This document shows, one piece after another, positions 23,437-29,728 of a DNA stretch of 36,304 nt. Location: IMG/VR virus record IMGVR_UViG_3300024513_000043, positions 1-36,304 of that record; one strand, 5' to 3'. This DNA is from a virus. The position numbers and the translations under genes are program-made. Within the stretch, counting starts at the first letter, position 1. Each line of letters starts with the position of its first letter. The notes beneath the pieces are model-generated. The model was not told the DNA's origin. It did no database searches and worked only from the letters and a program-made list of their open reading frames with translations.

Positions 23437-23663
23437 TACAGGCTCCTCATTTTTCTGTTGATATTCTCAAAGTCACCGAGCAGGTCAAGCAGCCTGTCGA
23501 TAACCGCCTCTTTTTCGTAACCCGTGGGGATGAAGTCCCGCAGGTAGCGAATCTGGTTGATGATTAAACCATGGTTGGTTTTAAGTTCCTCATCGCACTT
23601 CTCTAATTCCTCAAGCCATTGTTGGTGTTCCAGCTCTTGCTGGTGAAATTCGGCGGCGTTCAT
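23436..23663 (-). CDS. Coiled-coil small protein, 75 aa
   Basis: Starts MNAAEFHQQELEHQQWLEEL and is almost entirely helical (CDEELKTNHGLIINQIRYLR, ending FENINRKMRSL), with a heptad-like pattern. ATGA overlap with the previous gene and TAATG with the annealing protein gene, so all are coupled. Unknown; could regulate recombination by binding the annealing protein. Confidence 0.55.
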   Translation of the reverse strand: MNAAEFHQQELEHQQWLEELEKCDEELKTNHGLIINQIRYLRDFIPTGYEKEAVIDRLLDLLGDFENINRKMRSL

Positions 23664-23833
23664 GCGTTCTCCCAGTATTGTTTCTCAAGCCATTCTTTAT
23701 GGTCGTTCAGTTCGTCATGTAATTGACCATCTGCATCTGACCACTCCTCTTGCTTTTCCAGTTCACGGATTTGTTTCTCGACAGCATTGAGTTCCTTTTC
23801 CATTTCCTGAATGTATTTGTAACTGCGTTTCAT
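23660..23833 (-). CDS. Small charged coiled-coil protein, 57 aa
   Basis: ATG at 23833 after the previous gene, reading MKRSYKYIQEMEKELNAVEK, then IRELEKQEEWSDADGQLHDE, ending KQYWENA. It is strongly helical and charged, with ATGA overlap to the next gene. Function unknown. Confidence 0.5.
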   Translation of the reverse strand: MKRSYKYIQEMEKELNAVEKQIRELEKQEEWSDADGQLHDELNDHKEWLEKQYWENA

Positions 23834-23843
23834 GTTTTTTCCT

Positions 23844-23978
23844 TCAAGTCAATTGTTTTAGAAGATTACACAACAACGCTGTTTTTTCTTTTAGAACTTC
23901 AGGTGGCCAAAAAACCCATCCTTGACGATGAGCATTTAAGTCTCCACGTAATTCTTGAATTTGCTGTTGAATTGTCAT
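23844..23978 (-). CDS. Leftmost-promoter-proximal small protein, 44 aa
   Basis: First gene of the leftward unit: ATG at 23978, GGAG upstream (GGAGAAAAAAAATG). Reads MTIQQQIQELRGDLNAHRQG, then WVFWPPEVLKEKTALLCNLL. A short helical protein, perhaps with a Trp-rich turn. Encoded in AT-rich DNA. Function unknown. Confidence 0.5.
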   Translation of the reverse strand: MTIQQQIQELRGDLNAHRQGWVFWPPEVLKEKTALLCNLLKQLT

Positions 23979-24019
23979 TTTTTTTCTCCTTCAAGCCACG
24001 GCGGTATTGCCGTATAGGT

Positions 24020-24048
24020 ATTAGACATCTTTTCTTAGAAAGGTGCAA
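24020..24048 (-). promoter_or_regulatory. Sigma70 promoter for the leftward (minus) unit
   Basis: On the minus strand: TTGCAC (24048-24043), 17-base spacer, TCTAAT (24025-24020). The first gene start is at 23978, about 35 bases downstream of the expected start point. The -35 hexamer lies inside an inverted repeat, so it is probably repressible. Confidence 0.65.
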
Positions 24049-24060
24049 GTGTTTTCTAAG
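24031..24060. promoter_or_regulatory. Inverted repeat operator candidate between divergent promoters
   Basis: CTTAGAAA (24034-24041) and TTTCTAAG (24053-24060) form an inverted repeat spanning the leftward -35. Related direct copies of TTYTCTAAG/A occur at 24102-24110 and 24143-24151. A small phage regulator binding these could control both directions. Which protein binds is unknown. Confidence 0.55.
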
Positions 24061-24063
24061 ATT

Positions 24064-24093
24064 TTGACTAGGGCTTACCCTATGTTGTATAAA
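24064..24093 (+). promoter_or_regulatory. Sigma70 promoter for the rightward (plus) unit
   Basis: TTGACT at 24064-24069, 18-base spacer, TATAAA at 24088-24093 (or GTATAA with a 17-base spacer), giving transcription from about 24100 into the GTG at 24120. A good match to host sigma70 consensus, as expected for the early operon. Confidence 0.75.
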
Positions 24094-24101
24094 CCCAACA
24101 G

Positions 24102-24151
24102 TTCTCTAAGGATTAGAATGTGGCCATGTCCCCGACCCAGCGTTCTCTAAA
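24102..24151. promoter_or_regulatory. Repeated TTCTCTAAG/A motifs around the first plus-strand start
   Basis: TTCTCTAAG at 24102-24110 overlaps the Shine-Dalgarno (AAGGA) of the first rightward gene, and TTCTCTAAA at 24143-24151 lies inside its first codons. They resemble the half-sites at 24034-24060 and may be a second operator or a translational control site. Confidence 0.4.
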
Positions 24152-24434
24152 GTATCTGCGCGACCAAGGCTATCGGTGCTGGATAGTTGAGCGATGGTGT
24201 CCGTACTCCCGCAAGCGGATAGACCTGTGGAACTGCATTGACATCTTGGCCATCGGGCACGGGCAGACCATCGGTGTCCAGACCACGAGCCGGGGCAACG
24301 TATCGGCCAGGGTCAAGAAGATTGTTGAGAATGAGTATTATTCCGAATTGGTGCGAAGCAACTGGAAAGTCCATGTGCACGGCTGGGGGAAACTCAAAGC
24401 CGGGTGGACGATAAAAATTGTTGAACTAAACTGA
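24120..24434 (+). CDS. PD-(D/E)XK-like small nuclease-fold protein, 104 aa
   Basis: Start is GTG at 24120 (AAGGA seven bases upstream); the ATG at 24126 is farther from it. Reads MAMSPTQRSLKYLRDQGYRC, then DLWNCIDILAIGHGQTIGVQ and TTSRGNVSARVKKIVEN. The D41 and the strand GVQTTSRGN match a phage family distantly related to PD-(D/E)XK/VRR nucleases, but the usual E and K are Q54 and T, so activity may be altered or lost. It is first in the early operon. Confidence 0.7.
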   Translation: MAMSPTQRSLKYLRDQGYRCWIVERWCPYSRKRIDLWNCIDILAIGHGQTIGVQTTSRGNVSARVKKIVENEYYSELVRSNWKVHVHGWGKLKAGWTIKIVELN

Positions 24435-24493
24435 TTTCGTGGTATCGTAGTGGTGTCAGCGGTGTGGCAGCCGTTGGAAACAATATAAGCGCA

Positions 24494-24598
24494 ATGCACA
24501 AGCCCATATCAGTCTGGGGCGTGTGTGGTGTTGAGAAGGATGGGATTTTCGCGCTTTCCATTGTTTTCAACGCTGCTCATGCCAGAGCCACGCTCTAG
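24494..24598 (+). CDS. Short candidate peptide, 34 aa
   Basis: Open frame from ATG 24494, reading MHKPISVWGVCGVEKDGIFA, then LSIVFNAAHARATL. The composition looks protein-like, but no strong ribosome-binding site is visible and the region may be a leader or regulatory RNA instead. Confidence 0.35.
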   Translation: MHKPISVWGVCGVEKDGIFALSIVFNAAHARATL

Positions 24599-24618
24599 AC
24601 TCATGTGGGCTTTTTTAT
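24584..24618 (+). terminator. Weak terminator-like hairpin (plus strand)
   Basis: AGCCAC pairs with GTGGGCT across a 13-base loop (one bulged G), followed by TTTTTTATTT. It lies just after the short peptide stop and ~270 bases before the next supported gene. It would be an attenuator rather than a full stop, because the operon continues. Confidence 0.4.
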
Positions 24619-24868
24619 TTCCGCTGACCGCACTCCGAGCGAAATCAAGCACCTGCATGGGTGGCGCGGAAGGAAACACAGGATATTGGCTCACCACCAA
24701 TCGTTCTCGCAGCCTGTCAGCGAGGGACTGCACAACCAAGTGTCTGCATTGGGTGATGACTCGGGTGCTTGGGATGAATCGCTGCCTTATGGGGTATGTA
24801 GGGTTGGGACTGTTTCCTTGTTCTTACCTGGCATCAGAGTGATACGGGCTATCACCCTAGGGGAACCT

Positions 24869-25240
24869 ATGTTCAGGAATAAACAGTACGCAGGACAACT
24901 CAAAGACTTCTCCGGTCTGAGATGGGGAGCCATATCCCCCACCGACATTGACGGGCTACTGGAATTCTCCAATCGCCTGTTTATCTTCGTGGAGACCAAA
25001 TACAAAAATGCCCCAGTTCCTACGGGACAACGCCTCGCTCTAGAGCGCATGGCCGATTGCGTCCACCGTTGCGAAAAAGCCGCGATTATTGTGGTCACGA
25101 GCCATGAATCCGATGGGGACATCGACATGGGTTTGACAACTGTTAGACAATACCGTGAAAATGGCACCTGGCACCACGACGTGCCGGAAATAGGCTTGAG
25201 GGATTTTGTAGACTTAATGAGGAGAAAATATCTTGGATGA
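24869..25240 (+). CDS. PD-(D/E)XK nuclease-like protein, 123 aa
   Basis: I chose the ATG at 24869 (MFRNKQYAGQLKDFSGLRWG) with AGGGGAA upstream; the frame is open from 24605 but the earlier part is not family-like. Residues 23-44 hold the nuclease core: SPTDIDGLLEFSNRLFIFVE, then TKYKN, i.e. D28...E42-x-K44. Residues 55-80 are helical and followed by IIVVTSHESDGD. Related phage proteins are annotated as putative nucleases or resolvases. It probably processes recombination intermediates. Confidence 0.75.
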   Translation: MFRNKQYAGQLKDFSGLRWGAISPTDIDGLLEFSNRLFIFVETKYKNAPVPTGQRLALERMADCVHRCEKAAIIVVTSHESDGDIDMGLTTVRQYRENGTWHHDVPEIGLRDFVDLMRRKYLG

Positions 25241-25613
25241 CTTTGATGCGTTCTGGAAGGCGTACCCGAAAAAAGTAGCAAAGGCCGATGCCCGCAAAGC
25301 ATGGGTGCAAACCAAAGATGTACGGCCAGACATTACAACTGTCCTCAACGCGATTACAGCGAATTGCAAAACCGAAAGCTGGATGAAAAATGGCGGGACG
25401 TTTATTCCCTATCCCGCCACCTGGTTGCGCGGTGAGCGTTGGGACGATGAGTTGGAAGTCAAACTCCCGGATGTGGTCAACGAAAAGCCGTGGCACGAAA
25501 CGGCCAGCGGCATAGAAGCCAAGGGCAAAGAGTTGGGGATGTCGCCCGACCAGTTCCCATCCTTCCCCCACTTTAAGACAGCGGTCATGCGTGCTGCGAT
25601 GAAGGCCGCGTGA
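25233..25613 (+). CDS. DnaD/replication-organiser-like protein, 126 aa
   Basis: Start is TTG at 25233 after GAGGAG, overlapping the nuclease stop by eight bases. The opening DDFDAFWKAYPKKVAKADAR followed by KAWVQTK is a well-known module at the C-terminus of phage replication proteins (DnaD-like/helicase loaders), here as a stand-alone protein. It is followed by GGTFIPYPATWLRGERWDDE. It probably recruits the host replisome to the phage origin. No helicase motif is visible. Confidence 0.72.
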   Translation: MDDFDAFWKAYPKKVAKADARKAWVQTKDVRPDITTVLNAITANCKTESWMKNGGTFIPYPATWLRGERWDDELEVKLPDVVNEKPWHETASGIEAKGKELGMSPDQFPSFPHFKTAVMRAAMKAA

Positions 25614-26425
25614 ATCCATTTCTAATCACAGATAACACAGCCATCAGTTTCTCCGGTGGTAGAACGTCAGCATATCTTCTACGCAAGGTTTTAGACGCTA
25701 ATAATGGGCTTCCAGAGTGCTCCAGAGTATTGTTTTGCAATACAGGGAAAGAGGATGAAGCAACTCTTAAATTTATTCATGCCGTTGAAACGAAATGGAA
25801 TGTGCCAATCACATGGCTAGAATACGTTGCTCCGTCTGAGTTCAAGGTTGTGACTTATGAAACTGCGTCTAGGAATGGCGAGCCGTTTGAATCTATTATT
25901 CGCCATCGCAAAATGCTTCCAAATACTAGGGCGAGGTTCTGCACAGTAGAACTAAAAATTAGAACCATGCGGCGATATTTGCAAAGTCTTGGCTGGGAAG
26001 AATGGGACAATATGATTGGCATACGTGGTGATGAGCAACGTCGGGCCGCAAAAATGAAGCCGGACTGTAAGCAAGAAACGCCGGTAATGCCTTTGCACGA
26101 GGCCGGGATACAAAAATCAGAAGTCTTGCAATTTTGGGCAAACAATGACTTTGACTTGGAATTGCCAATTATCAATGGGGAAACCATTGGCGGGAATTGT
26201 GATTTATGCTTTTTAAAATCTTTGCCAAAAATAATGACGTTAGTGGCTCAGAAGCCGGAACGAACAATTTGGTGGGCAAAACAAGAGGATTGGGCGCAAA
26301 CTCAGACCAGCGGAGATGCAAATAGATTTCGTATTGACCGACCACGCTATGCAGATATTCATAATTTTATAGACCGGCAAGGCGATATGTTTGATGATTC
26401 CATTGAGTGTTTTTGCGGGGACTAA
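25610..26425 (+). CDS. PAPS-reductase-family PP-loop protein, 271 aa
   Basis: GTG start at 25610 overlapping the previous stop (GTGA). The PP-loop is AISFSGGRTSAYLL (residues 11-24), followed by RVLFCNTGKEDEATLKFIHA. Later come RARFCTVELKIRTMRRYLQS, MIGIRGDEQRRAAKMKP and two Cys knots, GGNCDLCFLKS and ECFCGD at the end, which can bind an Fe-S cluster or zinc. The family uses adenylated substrates; in phages it may be a nucleotide-modifying or sulfur-transfer enzyme. GC is clearly lower than in the flanking genes, suggesting recent transfer. Confidence 0.85.
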   Translation: MNPFLITDNTAISFSGGRTSAYLLRKVLDANNGLPECSRVLFCNTGKEDEATLKFIHAVETKWNVPITWLEYVAPSEFKVVTYETASRNGEPFESIIRHRKMLPNTRARFCTVELKIRTMRRYLQSLGWEEWDNMIGIRGDEQRRAAKMKPDCKQETPVMPLHEAGIQKSEVLQFWANNDFDLELPIINGETIGGNCDLCFLKSLPKIMTLVAQKPERTIWWAKQEDWAQTQTSGDANRFRIDRPRYADIHNFIDRQGDMFDDSIECFCGD

Positions 26426-26806
26426 ATGATTCTTACCCAATACAACCGAGAAATCGCCGCGCAAATGATTGATGCCGCCCCGGATGGGTATGTGGTGGAA
26501 GTCCGCCCGGCAAAGCGGTCGCTTGACCAAAACCGGTACTATTGGGCCATTCTTACGGACATCTCTGAGCAGGTCGTAGTCGGCAAGGATTACGAGCCAA
26601 GCATCTGGCACGAATACCTACGAGCGTTGTTCTTGCCAGAACGCATGATTGAGTTGCCGGATGGCAGCATGAAAATGTTGGAACCCAGCACGGCAGAGTT
26701 GCGGAAAGACGAGTTCTCGGAATACTTAGAGAAGGTCATCAAGTTTGCGCTCGAGCACGGTGTGCAATTCTCAGAAAACACACGGAGGTTAGGTGACCAA
26801 AGATGA
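26426..26806 (+). CDS. NinB-family recombination protein, 126 aa
   Basis: Starts MILTQYNREIAAQMIDAAPD; residues 27-48 carry the NinB signature PAKRSLDQNRYYWAILTDIS, followed by WHEYLRALFLPERMIELPDG. In lambda NinB (Orf) binds SSB-coated single-stranded DNA and helps recombinase loading. It follows the PAPS-reductase gene immediately and overlaps the Ref-like gene by 14 bases. It fits with SSB-like, annealing and exonuclease genes elsewhere in the window. Confidence 0.88.
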   Translation: MILTQYNREIAAQMIDAAPDGYVVEVRPAKRSLDQNRYYWAILTDISEQVVVGKDYEPSIWHEYLRALFLPERMIELPDGSMKMLEPSTAELRKDEFSEYLEKVIKFALEHGVQFSENTRRLGDQR

Positions 26807-27068
26807 AAAAAAATGGATGTCCGCAGTTGCCGAGCTCGGATGTATGGTGTGTAAAAGACTGGGTTATGACACACCGGGGGTCGAATTACACCATCTACGT
26901 GCCGGCCAAGGATGGGGAAAGCCCGACAACTTCCACGTTATCCCGTTGTGTTTTCGACATCACAGAGGAAACGATGGAGTTCACGGCCTCGGAACCAAAG
27001 GCTTTCCAAAGCACTACGGATTTACCGAGCAAGACTTATTAGACGACGTGAGGAGACTGTTAGCGTGA
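26793..27068 (+). CDS. Ref-like zinc/HNH nuclease, 91 aa
   Basis: GTG start at 26793. The pattern LGCMVCKRLGYDTPGVELHH, then LRAGQGWGKP and DNFHVIPLCFRHHRGNDGVH matches the Ref (RecA-dependent nuclease) / NinG-like HNH family: C..C, HH, C..HH metal-binding residues. P1 Ref cuts DNA in RecA-bound loops. It probably acts in recombination with NinB. The length (about 90) is near the core Ref domain without extensions. Confidence 0.82.
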   Translation: MTKDEKKWMSAVAELGCMVCKRLGYDTPGVELHHLRAGQGWGKPDNFHVIPLCFRHHRGNDGVHGLGTKGFPKHYGFTEQDLLDDVRRLLA

Positions 27069-27748
27069 AAGCCATCGTAATTGCCACCGTAGATGCCAAG
27101 TGCCTGGTCACCCTAGCCGCCTCGGTCACCGCCTATGTGCCACAAGACGTCACCGTGTATCTGGCGGGCAGCGGGATGATATTTCCCCGCCACCGGACAA
27201 TCAACCTGCCCAATGACGCCAAGAACTTTGGCAGTGCTTATAACAATGCGGTTAATAGTGCGTTCTTAGAGTATGACGAGGTAGTGGTCTGCAACGACGA
27301 TATTGTGTTGACCCCGTATACCTGGGAGGCGCTAGGACGGGACGTTTCGCTACTCAAAGGCGATAATATCCCCCTCGGCTGGGTCGCGTGCCGTAGCGAT
27401 TACGCTAGAGGATACCAAAATATCCGGTTGGGGCAAGGCAAGATGGAGTGGTTCAGGTTTGAGACCGAGGACAAGATTCTGCGGGCCGAGGTCATCGCCC
27501 CCATCTGCGGGTGGGTGTCCAAAGAGGCGTGGGTCGATTTCCCGCCGATTAACTGGTACTCGGACGATATACAGTGCCTTGACATGATGTCTAAAGGACG
27601 GCAACATTTTATAAGTCGGGCGTATGTCCACCACGTGGGCAGCCAGACGTGCGGCAAAGACGGGATGCAGTGTATTCGGGACGCCCAGCCCTGGATTAAG
27701 GAAAACAGGCCAGAACTTTACGATTTATGGTTTCGGAAGAACGACTGA
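27065..27748 (+). CDS. Glycosyltransferase-like protein, 227 aa
   Basis: Start is GTG at 27065, overlapping the previous stop (GTGA); an earlier frame to 26912 is shadow. GT-A features: AIVIATVDAKCLVTLAASVT, then EVVVCNDDIVLTP with an NDD acidic triplet at 77-79, VIAPICGWVSKEAWVDFPPI and WYSDDIQCLDMM. It resembles GT2-like proteins in cyanophages and freshwater phages that may modify DNA bases or surface glycans. Its place in the early operon differs from the structural glycosyltransferase at 11033-11764. Confidence 0.78.
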   Translation: MKAIVIATVDAKCLVTLAASVTAYVPQDVTVYLAGSGMIFPRHRTINLPNDAKNFGSAYNNAVNSAFLEYDEVVVCNDDIVLTPYTWEALGRDVSLLKGDNIPLGWVACRSDYARGYQNIRLGQGKMEWFRFETEDKILRAEVIAPICGWVSKEAWVDFPPINWYSDDIQCLDMMSKGRQHFISRAYVHHVGSQTCGKDGMQCIRDAQPWIKENRPELYDLWFRKND

Positions 27749-28086
27749 AAAACTGGGGGTGGTGGTGTGCGTTTGGGCATCTTGGCCCAGAAGTCCGTAC
27801 CCAATGCGCCAGCGCCGAGGGAAACTATGAATCCGAAGATGTATTCGAGGGCGAGGAACCCCGGGTCGAGCCGGATATGCTGGACGGGGAAGCGGTAGAA
27901 AATGCCGTTCGCCATCTTCCAGAATTATCTCGCCGAGTTCTCAAATACCGTTATATAATGTTCCCGTACCACTTGCAGCACACGGTGGCACAAAAACTAA
28001 AAATGTCTACGGACAGGCTTGAAACGGAATTGACTGTCGCCAAGAGGAGGCTACATGACAGACTTCAACGAGCAGGGCAGCAATGA
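27727..28086 (+). CDS. Q-like antiterminator / sigma-region-4-like regulator, 119 aa
   Basis: Starts MVSEERLKNWGWWCAFGHLG, an opening like that of phage Q/DUF1133 regulators. Residues 60-115 form an all-helical DNA-binding part: AVRHLPELSRRVLKYRYIMF, then TVAQKLKMSTDRLETELTVA, a sigma-4-type helix-turn-helix. It probably acts on late transcription, either as antiterminator or as activator of the late promoter. It overlaps the glycosyltransferase by 22 bases and the exonuclease by 32. Confidence 0.7.
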   Translation: MVSEERLKNWGWWCAFGHLGPEVRTQCASAEGNYESEDVFEGEEPRVEPDMLDGEAVENAVRHLPELSRRVLKYRYIMFPYHLQHTVAQKLKMSTDRLETELTVAKRRLHDRLQRAGQQ

Positions 28087-28651
28087 ATGGTTCGCGGCTC
28101 GACTAGGGCACGTAACCGGCAGTAGAGTATCGGACGCACTCGCCAAGGAAGGAACCGCCACACGGGAAAACTACCTGTGGCAACTGGTCGCCGAACGGTT
28201 GACCGGGCAACCCCAGGATTCCTTCACTCCCAATGCCGCGATGATTCGCGGAACCGAACAGGAACCCATCTCACGGGCCGCATACGAGGCGCACACGGGC
28301 ACGTTTGTGGAGCAGACGGGCTTTGTCCACCACCCGACCATGAAATGGTTTGGAGCCTCTCCCGATGGCTTGATTGGCACGGACGGAGTGTTAGAACTTA
28401 AGAACCCCAACACGGCCACGCATTTGGCGTACAGGAAGGCCGGACAACCACCGGCCAAGTATCGGTATCAGATGATGGCGCAAATCGCCTGTACGGGCAG
28501 AAAATGGGCCGATTTCGTCAGCTTTGACTCCCGGCTTCCCGAGTCCAAACAATTGTTCGTGGTGCGATTTGAGCCCGAGCAGAAAGAGATGGATGAGATG
28601 CTGGAAAAAATACAGAAGTTCCTTGACGCCGTGGCAAAGGAATGTGAATGA
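28055..28651 (+). CDS. YqaJ/lambda-type alkaline exonuclease, 198 aa
   Basis: 5'-3' exonuclease that produces single strands for annealing. The ATG at 28055 has AGGAGG upstream. SNEWFAARLGHVTGSRVSDA opens the fold; RGTEQEPISRAAYE supplies E70; the catalytic core FGASPDGLIGTDGVLELKNP gives D104, E114 and K116 (PD-(D/E)XK). This architecture is typical of the YqaJ viral recombinase family. It pairs with the annealing protein at 22888-23436. Confidence 0.9.
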   Translation: MTDFNEQGSNEWFAARLGHVTGSRVSDALAKEGTATRENYLWQLVAERLTGQPQDSFTPNAAMIRGTEQEPISRAAYEAHTGTFVEQTGFVHHPTMKWFGASPDGLIGTDGVLELKNPNTATHLAYRKAGQPPAKYRYQMMAQIACTGRKWADFVSFDSRLPESKQLFVVRFEPEQKEMDEMLEKIQKFLDAVAKECE

Positions 28652-28803
28652 GCCAACAGGTGATGATTGAGGAATTAACTAAGGAAATCTACCTTGCGAT
28701 TGAAAAATTCAATGAGGCGCTACCGTTGGCCTCAGTCGTGGGAGTATTGGAAGTCATCAAGTACGAACTGATTCTCAATATAGGAGATGACGATGAAACC
28801 TGA
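28648..28803 (+). CDS. Small hypothetical protein, 51 aa
   Basis: ATG at 28648 overlapping the exonuclease stop (ATGA). Reads MSQQVMIEELTKEIYLAIEK, then FNEALPLASVVGVLEVIKYE and ends NIGDDDET. Helical, acidic end. Overlaps the next small gene. Function unknown. Confidence 0.6.
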   Translation: MSQQVMIEELTKEIYLAIEKFNEALPLASVVGVLEVIKYELILNIGDDDET

Positions 28804-28912
28804 ATGGATAGTCCTTTTCCCGCACTTGCTCGCGCAGGAAGCGGCATATTTTCTACTATGTATGCTGGGCGTTATTATTTTTGCAGGATGGACGGAATGG
28901 CGGCGTGGCTGA
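28793..28912 (+). CDS. Single-pass membrane peptide, 39 aa
   Basis: ATG at 28793 with AGGAGA upstream. MKPEWIVLFPHLLAQEAAYF then LLCMLGVIIFAGWTEWRRG: one membrane segment and a positive C-terminal end, so it may sit N-out/C-in. It overlaps the next membrane gene. Function unknown. Confidence 0.55.
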   Translation: MKPEWIVLFPHLLAQEAAYFLLCMLGVIIFAGWTEWRRG

Positions 28913-29040
28913 TAGCCATCATTGGTGTGGTGTACCTTGTGGTGGCGGTTCAACTGCTTCTGCAAGGTAAAATTGGGCTGGGGATAGCGTTTGTCGGCTA
29001 TGCCCTGGGAAATGTGGGCTTGTATATTGCAGCGAGGTAA
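28888..29040 (+). CDS. Two-pass membrane protein, 50 aa
   Basis: Start at ATG 28888 (or ATG 28897, three codons later, which has the better-placed site GGATGGACGGA). MAAWLIAIIGVVYLVVAVQL and IGLGIAFVGYALGNVGLYIA are two membrane segments. It could be an early membrane regulator or a superinfection factor. Function unknown. Confidence 0.55.
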   Translation: MDGMAAWLIAIIGVVYLVVAVQLLLQGKIGLGIAFVGYALGNVGLYIAAR

Positions 29041-29042
29041 TT

Positions 29043-29285
29043 ATGGAATACGACAATACGAACACGGGTGTGTTGTTCAAGAACGAATCGGACAATGAGA
29101 AAGCACCCGCTTACAAAGGCAAAATCAATGTGGACGGCAAAGAGTACGAGTTGGCCGCATGGATTAAAACCGGAAAATCTGGGCAAAAGTTTATGAGCCT
29201 CAAGGTGCAGGAGCCACGCGAAAAAGCGCCGAAACCCGCCCCTGTAAAAGACTTTGCCGACATTGCGGATGACATTCCCTTCTGA
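29043..29285 (+). CDS. ssb: SSB-like protein with acidic DDIPF tip, 80 aa
   Basis: A short OB-like core (GVLFKNESDNEKAPAYKGKI, then NVDGKEYELAAWIKTGKS, GQKFMSLKV) resembles DUF736/SSB-like phage proteins. The tail, FADIADDIPF, matches the acidic tip by which SSB proteins recruit replication and repair partners. It should bind single-stranded DNA during replication. It lies between the membrane-protein gene and a pyrophosphohydrolase gene. Confidence 0.75.
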   Translation: MEYDNTNTGVLFKNESDNEKAPAYKGKINVDGKEYELAAWIKTGKSGQKFMSLKVQEPREKAPKPAPVKDFADIADDIPF

Positions 29286-29293
29286 GGTGAGCC

Positions 29294-29728
29294 ATGAGTA
29301 TCTTCTATGACGTAGATGCGTTTATGAAGGCGTGCGGGCACAGCCCTGACCCCAAGCGGGTCGGGTTGTATTTGGACTTGGTGCGCGAGGAAACCGGCGA
29401 GTTAGAGCAAGCCATGGCCGAGTTCTACGCTGCCGAAAATAAGCAAGACGAGCAGGTGGCCAGGGCCGAGGTATTGGACGCCATCTGTGACTCGATTTGG
29501 GTGCTGGTCGGGCTTGCCAAGACGATGGACTTGCCCGTGGACTGGGGCTGGGATGAGGTCACCATCACCAATCTCAAGAAGATTGACGCGGAACTGGGGA
29601 CGGTGTTGCGGGACGAGAACGGCAAGATTATGAAGCCGCCGGGCTGGAGAGCGCCGGATATGCTGAGAATCATTCAGCAGTACGACGTCAAAAAGTCCGA
29701 GTTGGGAAGCGCCGAAGTCCAAGAGTGA
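29294..29728 (+). CDS. MazG-like NTP pyrophosphohydrolase, 144 aa
   Basis: All-alpha NTP-PPase of the MazG/phosphoribosyl-ATP type: VREETGELEQAMAEF (E32, E33, E36) and EVLDAICDSIWVLVGL (E59, D62, D66) supply the metal-binding acidic residues. A C-terminal PPGWRAPDML motif occurs in the phage subgroup. It may clean non-canonical nucleotides or (p)ppGpp during infection. GTG overlap with the following endonuclease gene (GTGA). Confidence 0.82.
   Translation: MSIFYDVDAFMKACGHSPDPKRVGLYLDLVREETGELEQAMAEFYAAENKQDEQVARAEVLDAICDSIWVLVGLAKTMDLPVDWGWDEVTITNLKKIDAELGTVLRDENGKIMKPPGWRAPDMLRIIQQYDVKKSELGSAEVQE

Larger units (their letters stand above)
24435..24868 (+). other. Region of 434 bases without a convincing gene
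   Basis: Only one short candidate peptide (24494-24598) and frames without coding character are present. A weak hairpin (24585-24608) with a T-run follows that peptide. The sequence between 24620 and 24860 holds no gene I can support, although the plus frame is open and runs into the next gene. Possible leader, regulatory RNA or decayed gene. Confidence 0.5.

Noticed and set aside
24605-24868. N-terminal extension of the PD-(D/E)XK-like gene
   Set aside because: The frame is open but the residues look random (GRKHRILAHHQSFSQPV...), and a good ribosome-binding site lies before the ATG at 24869.
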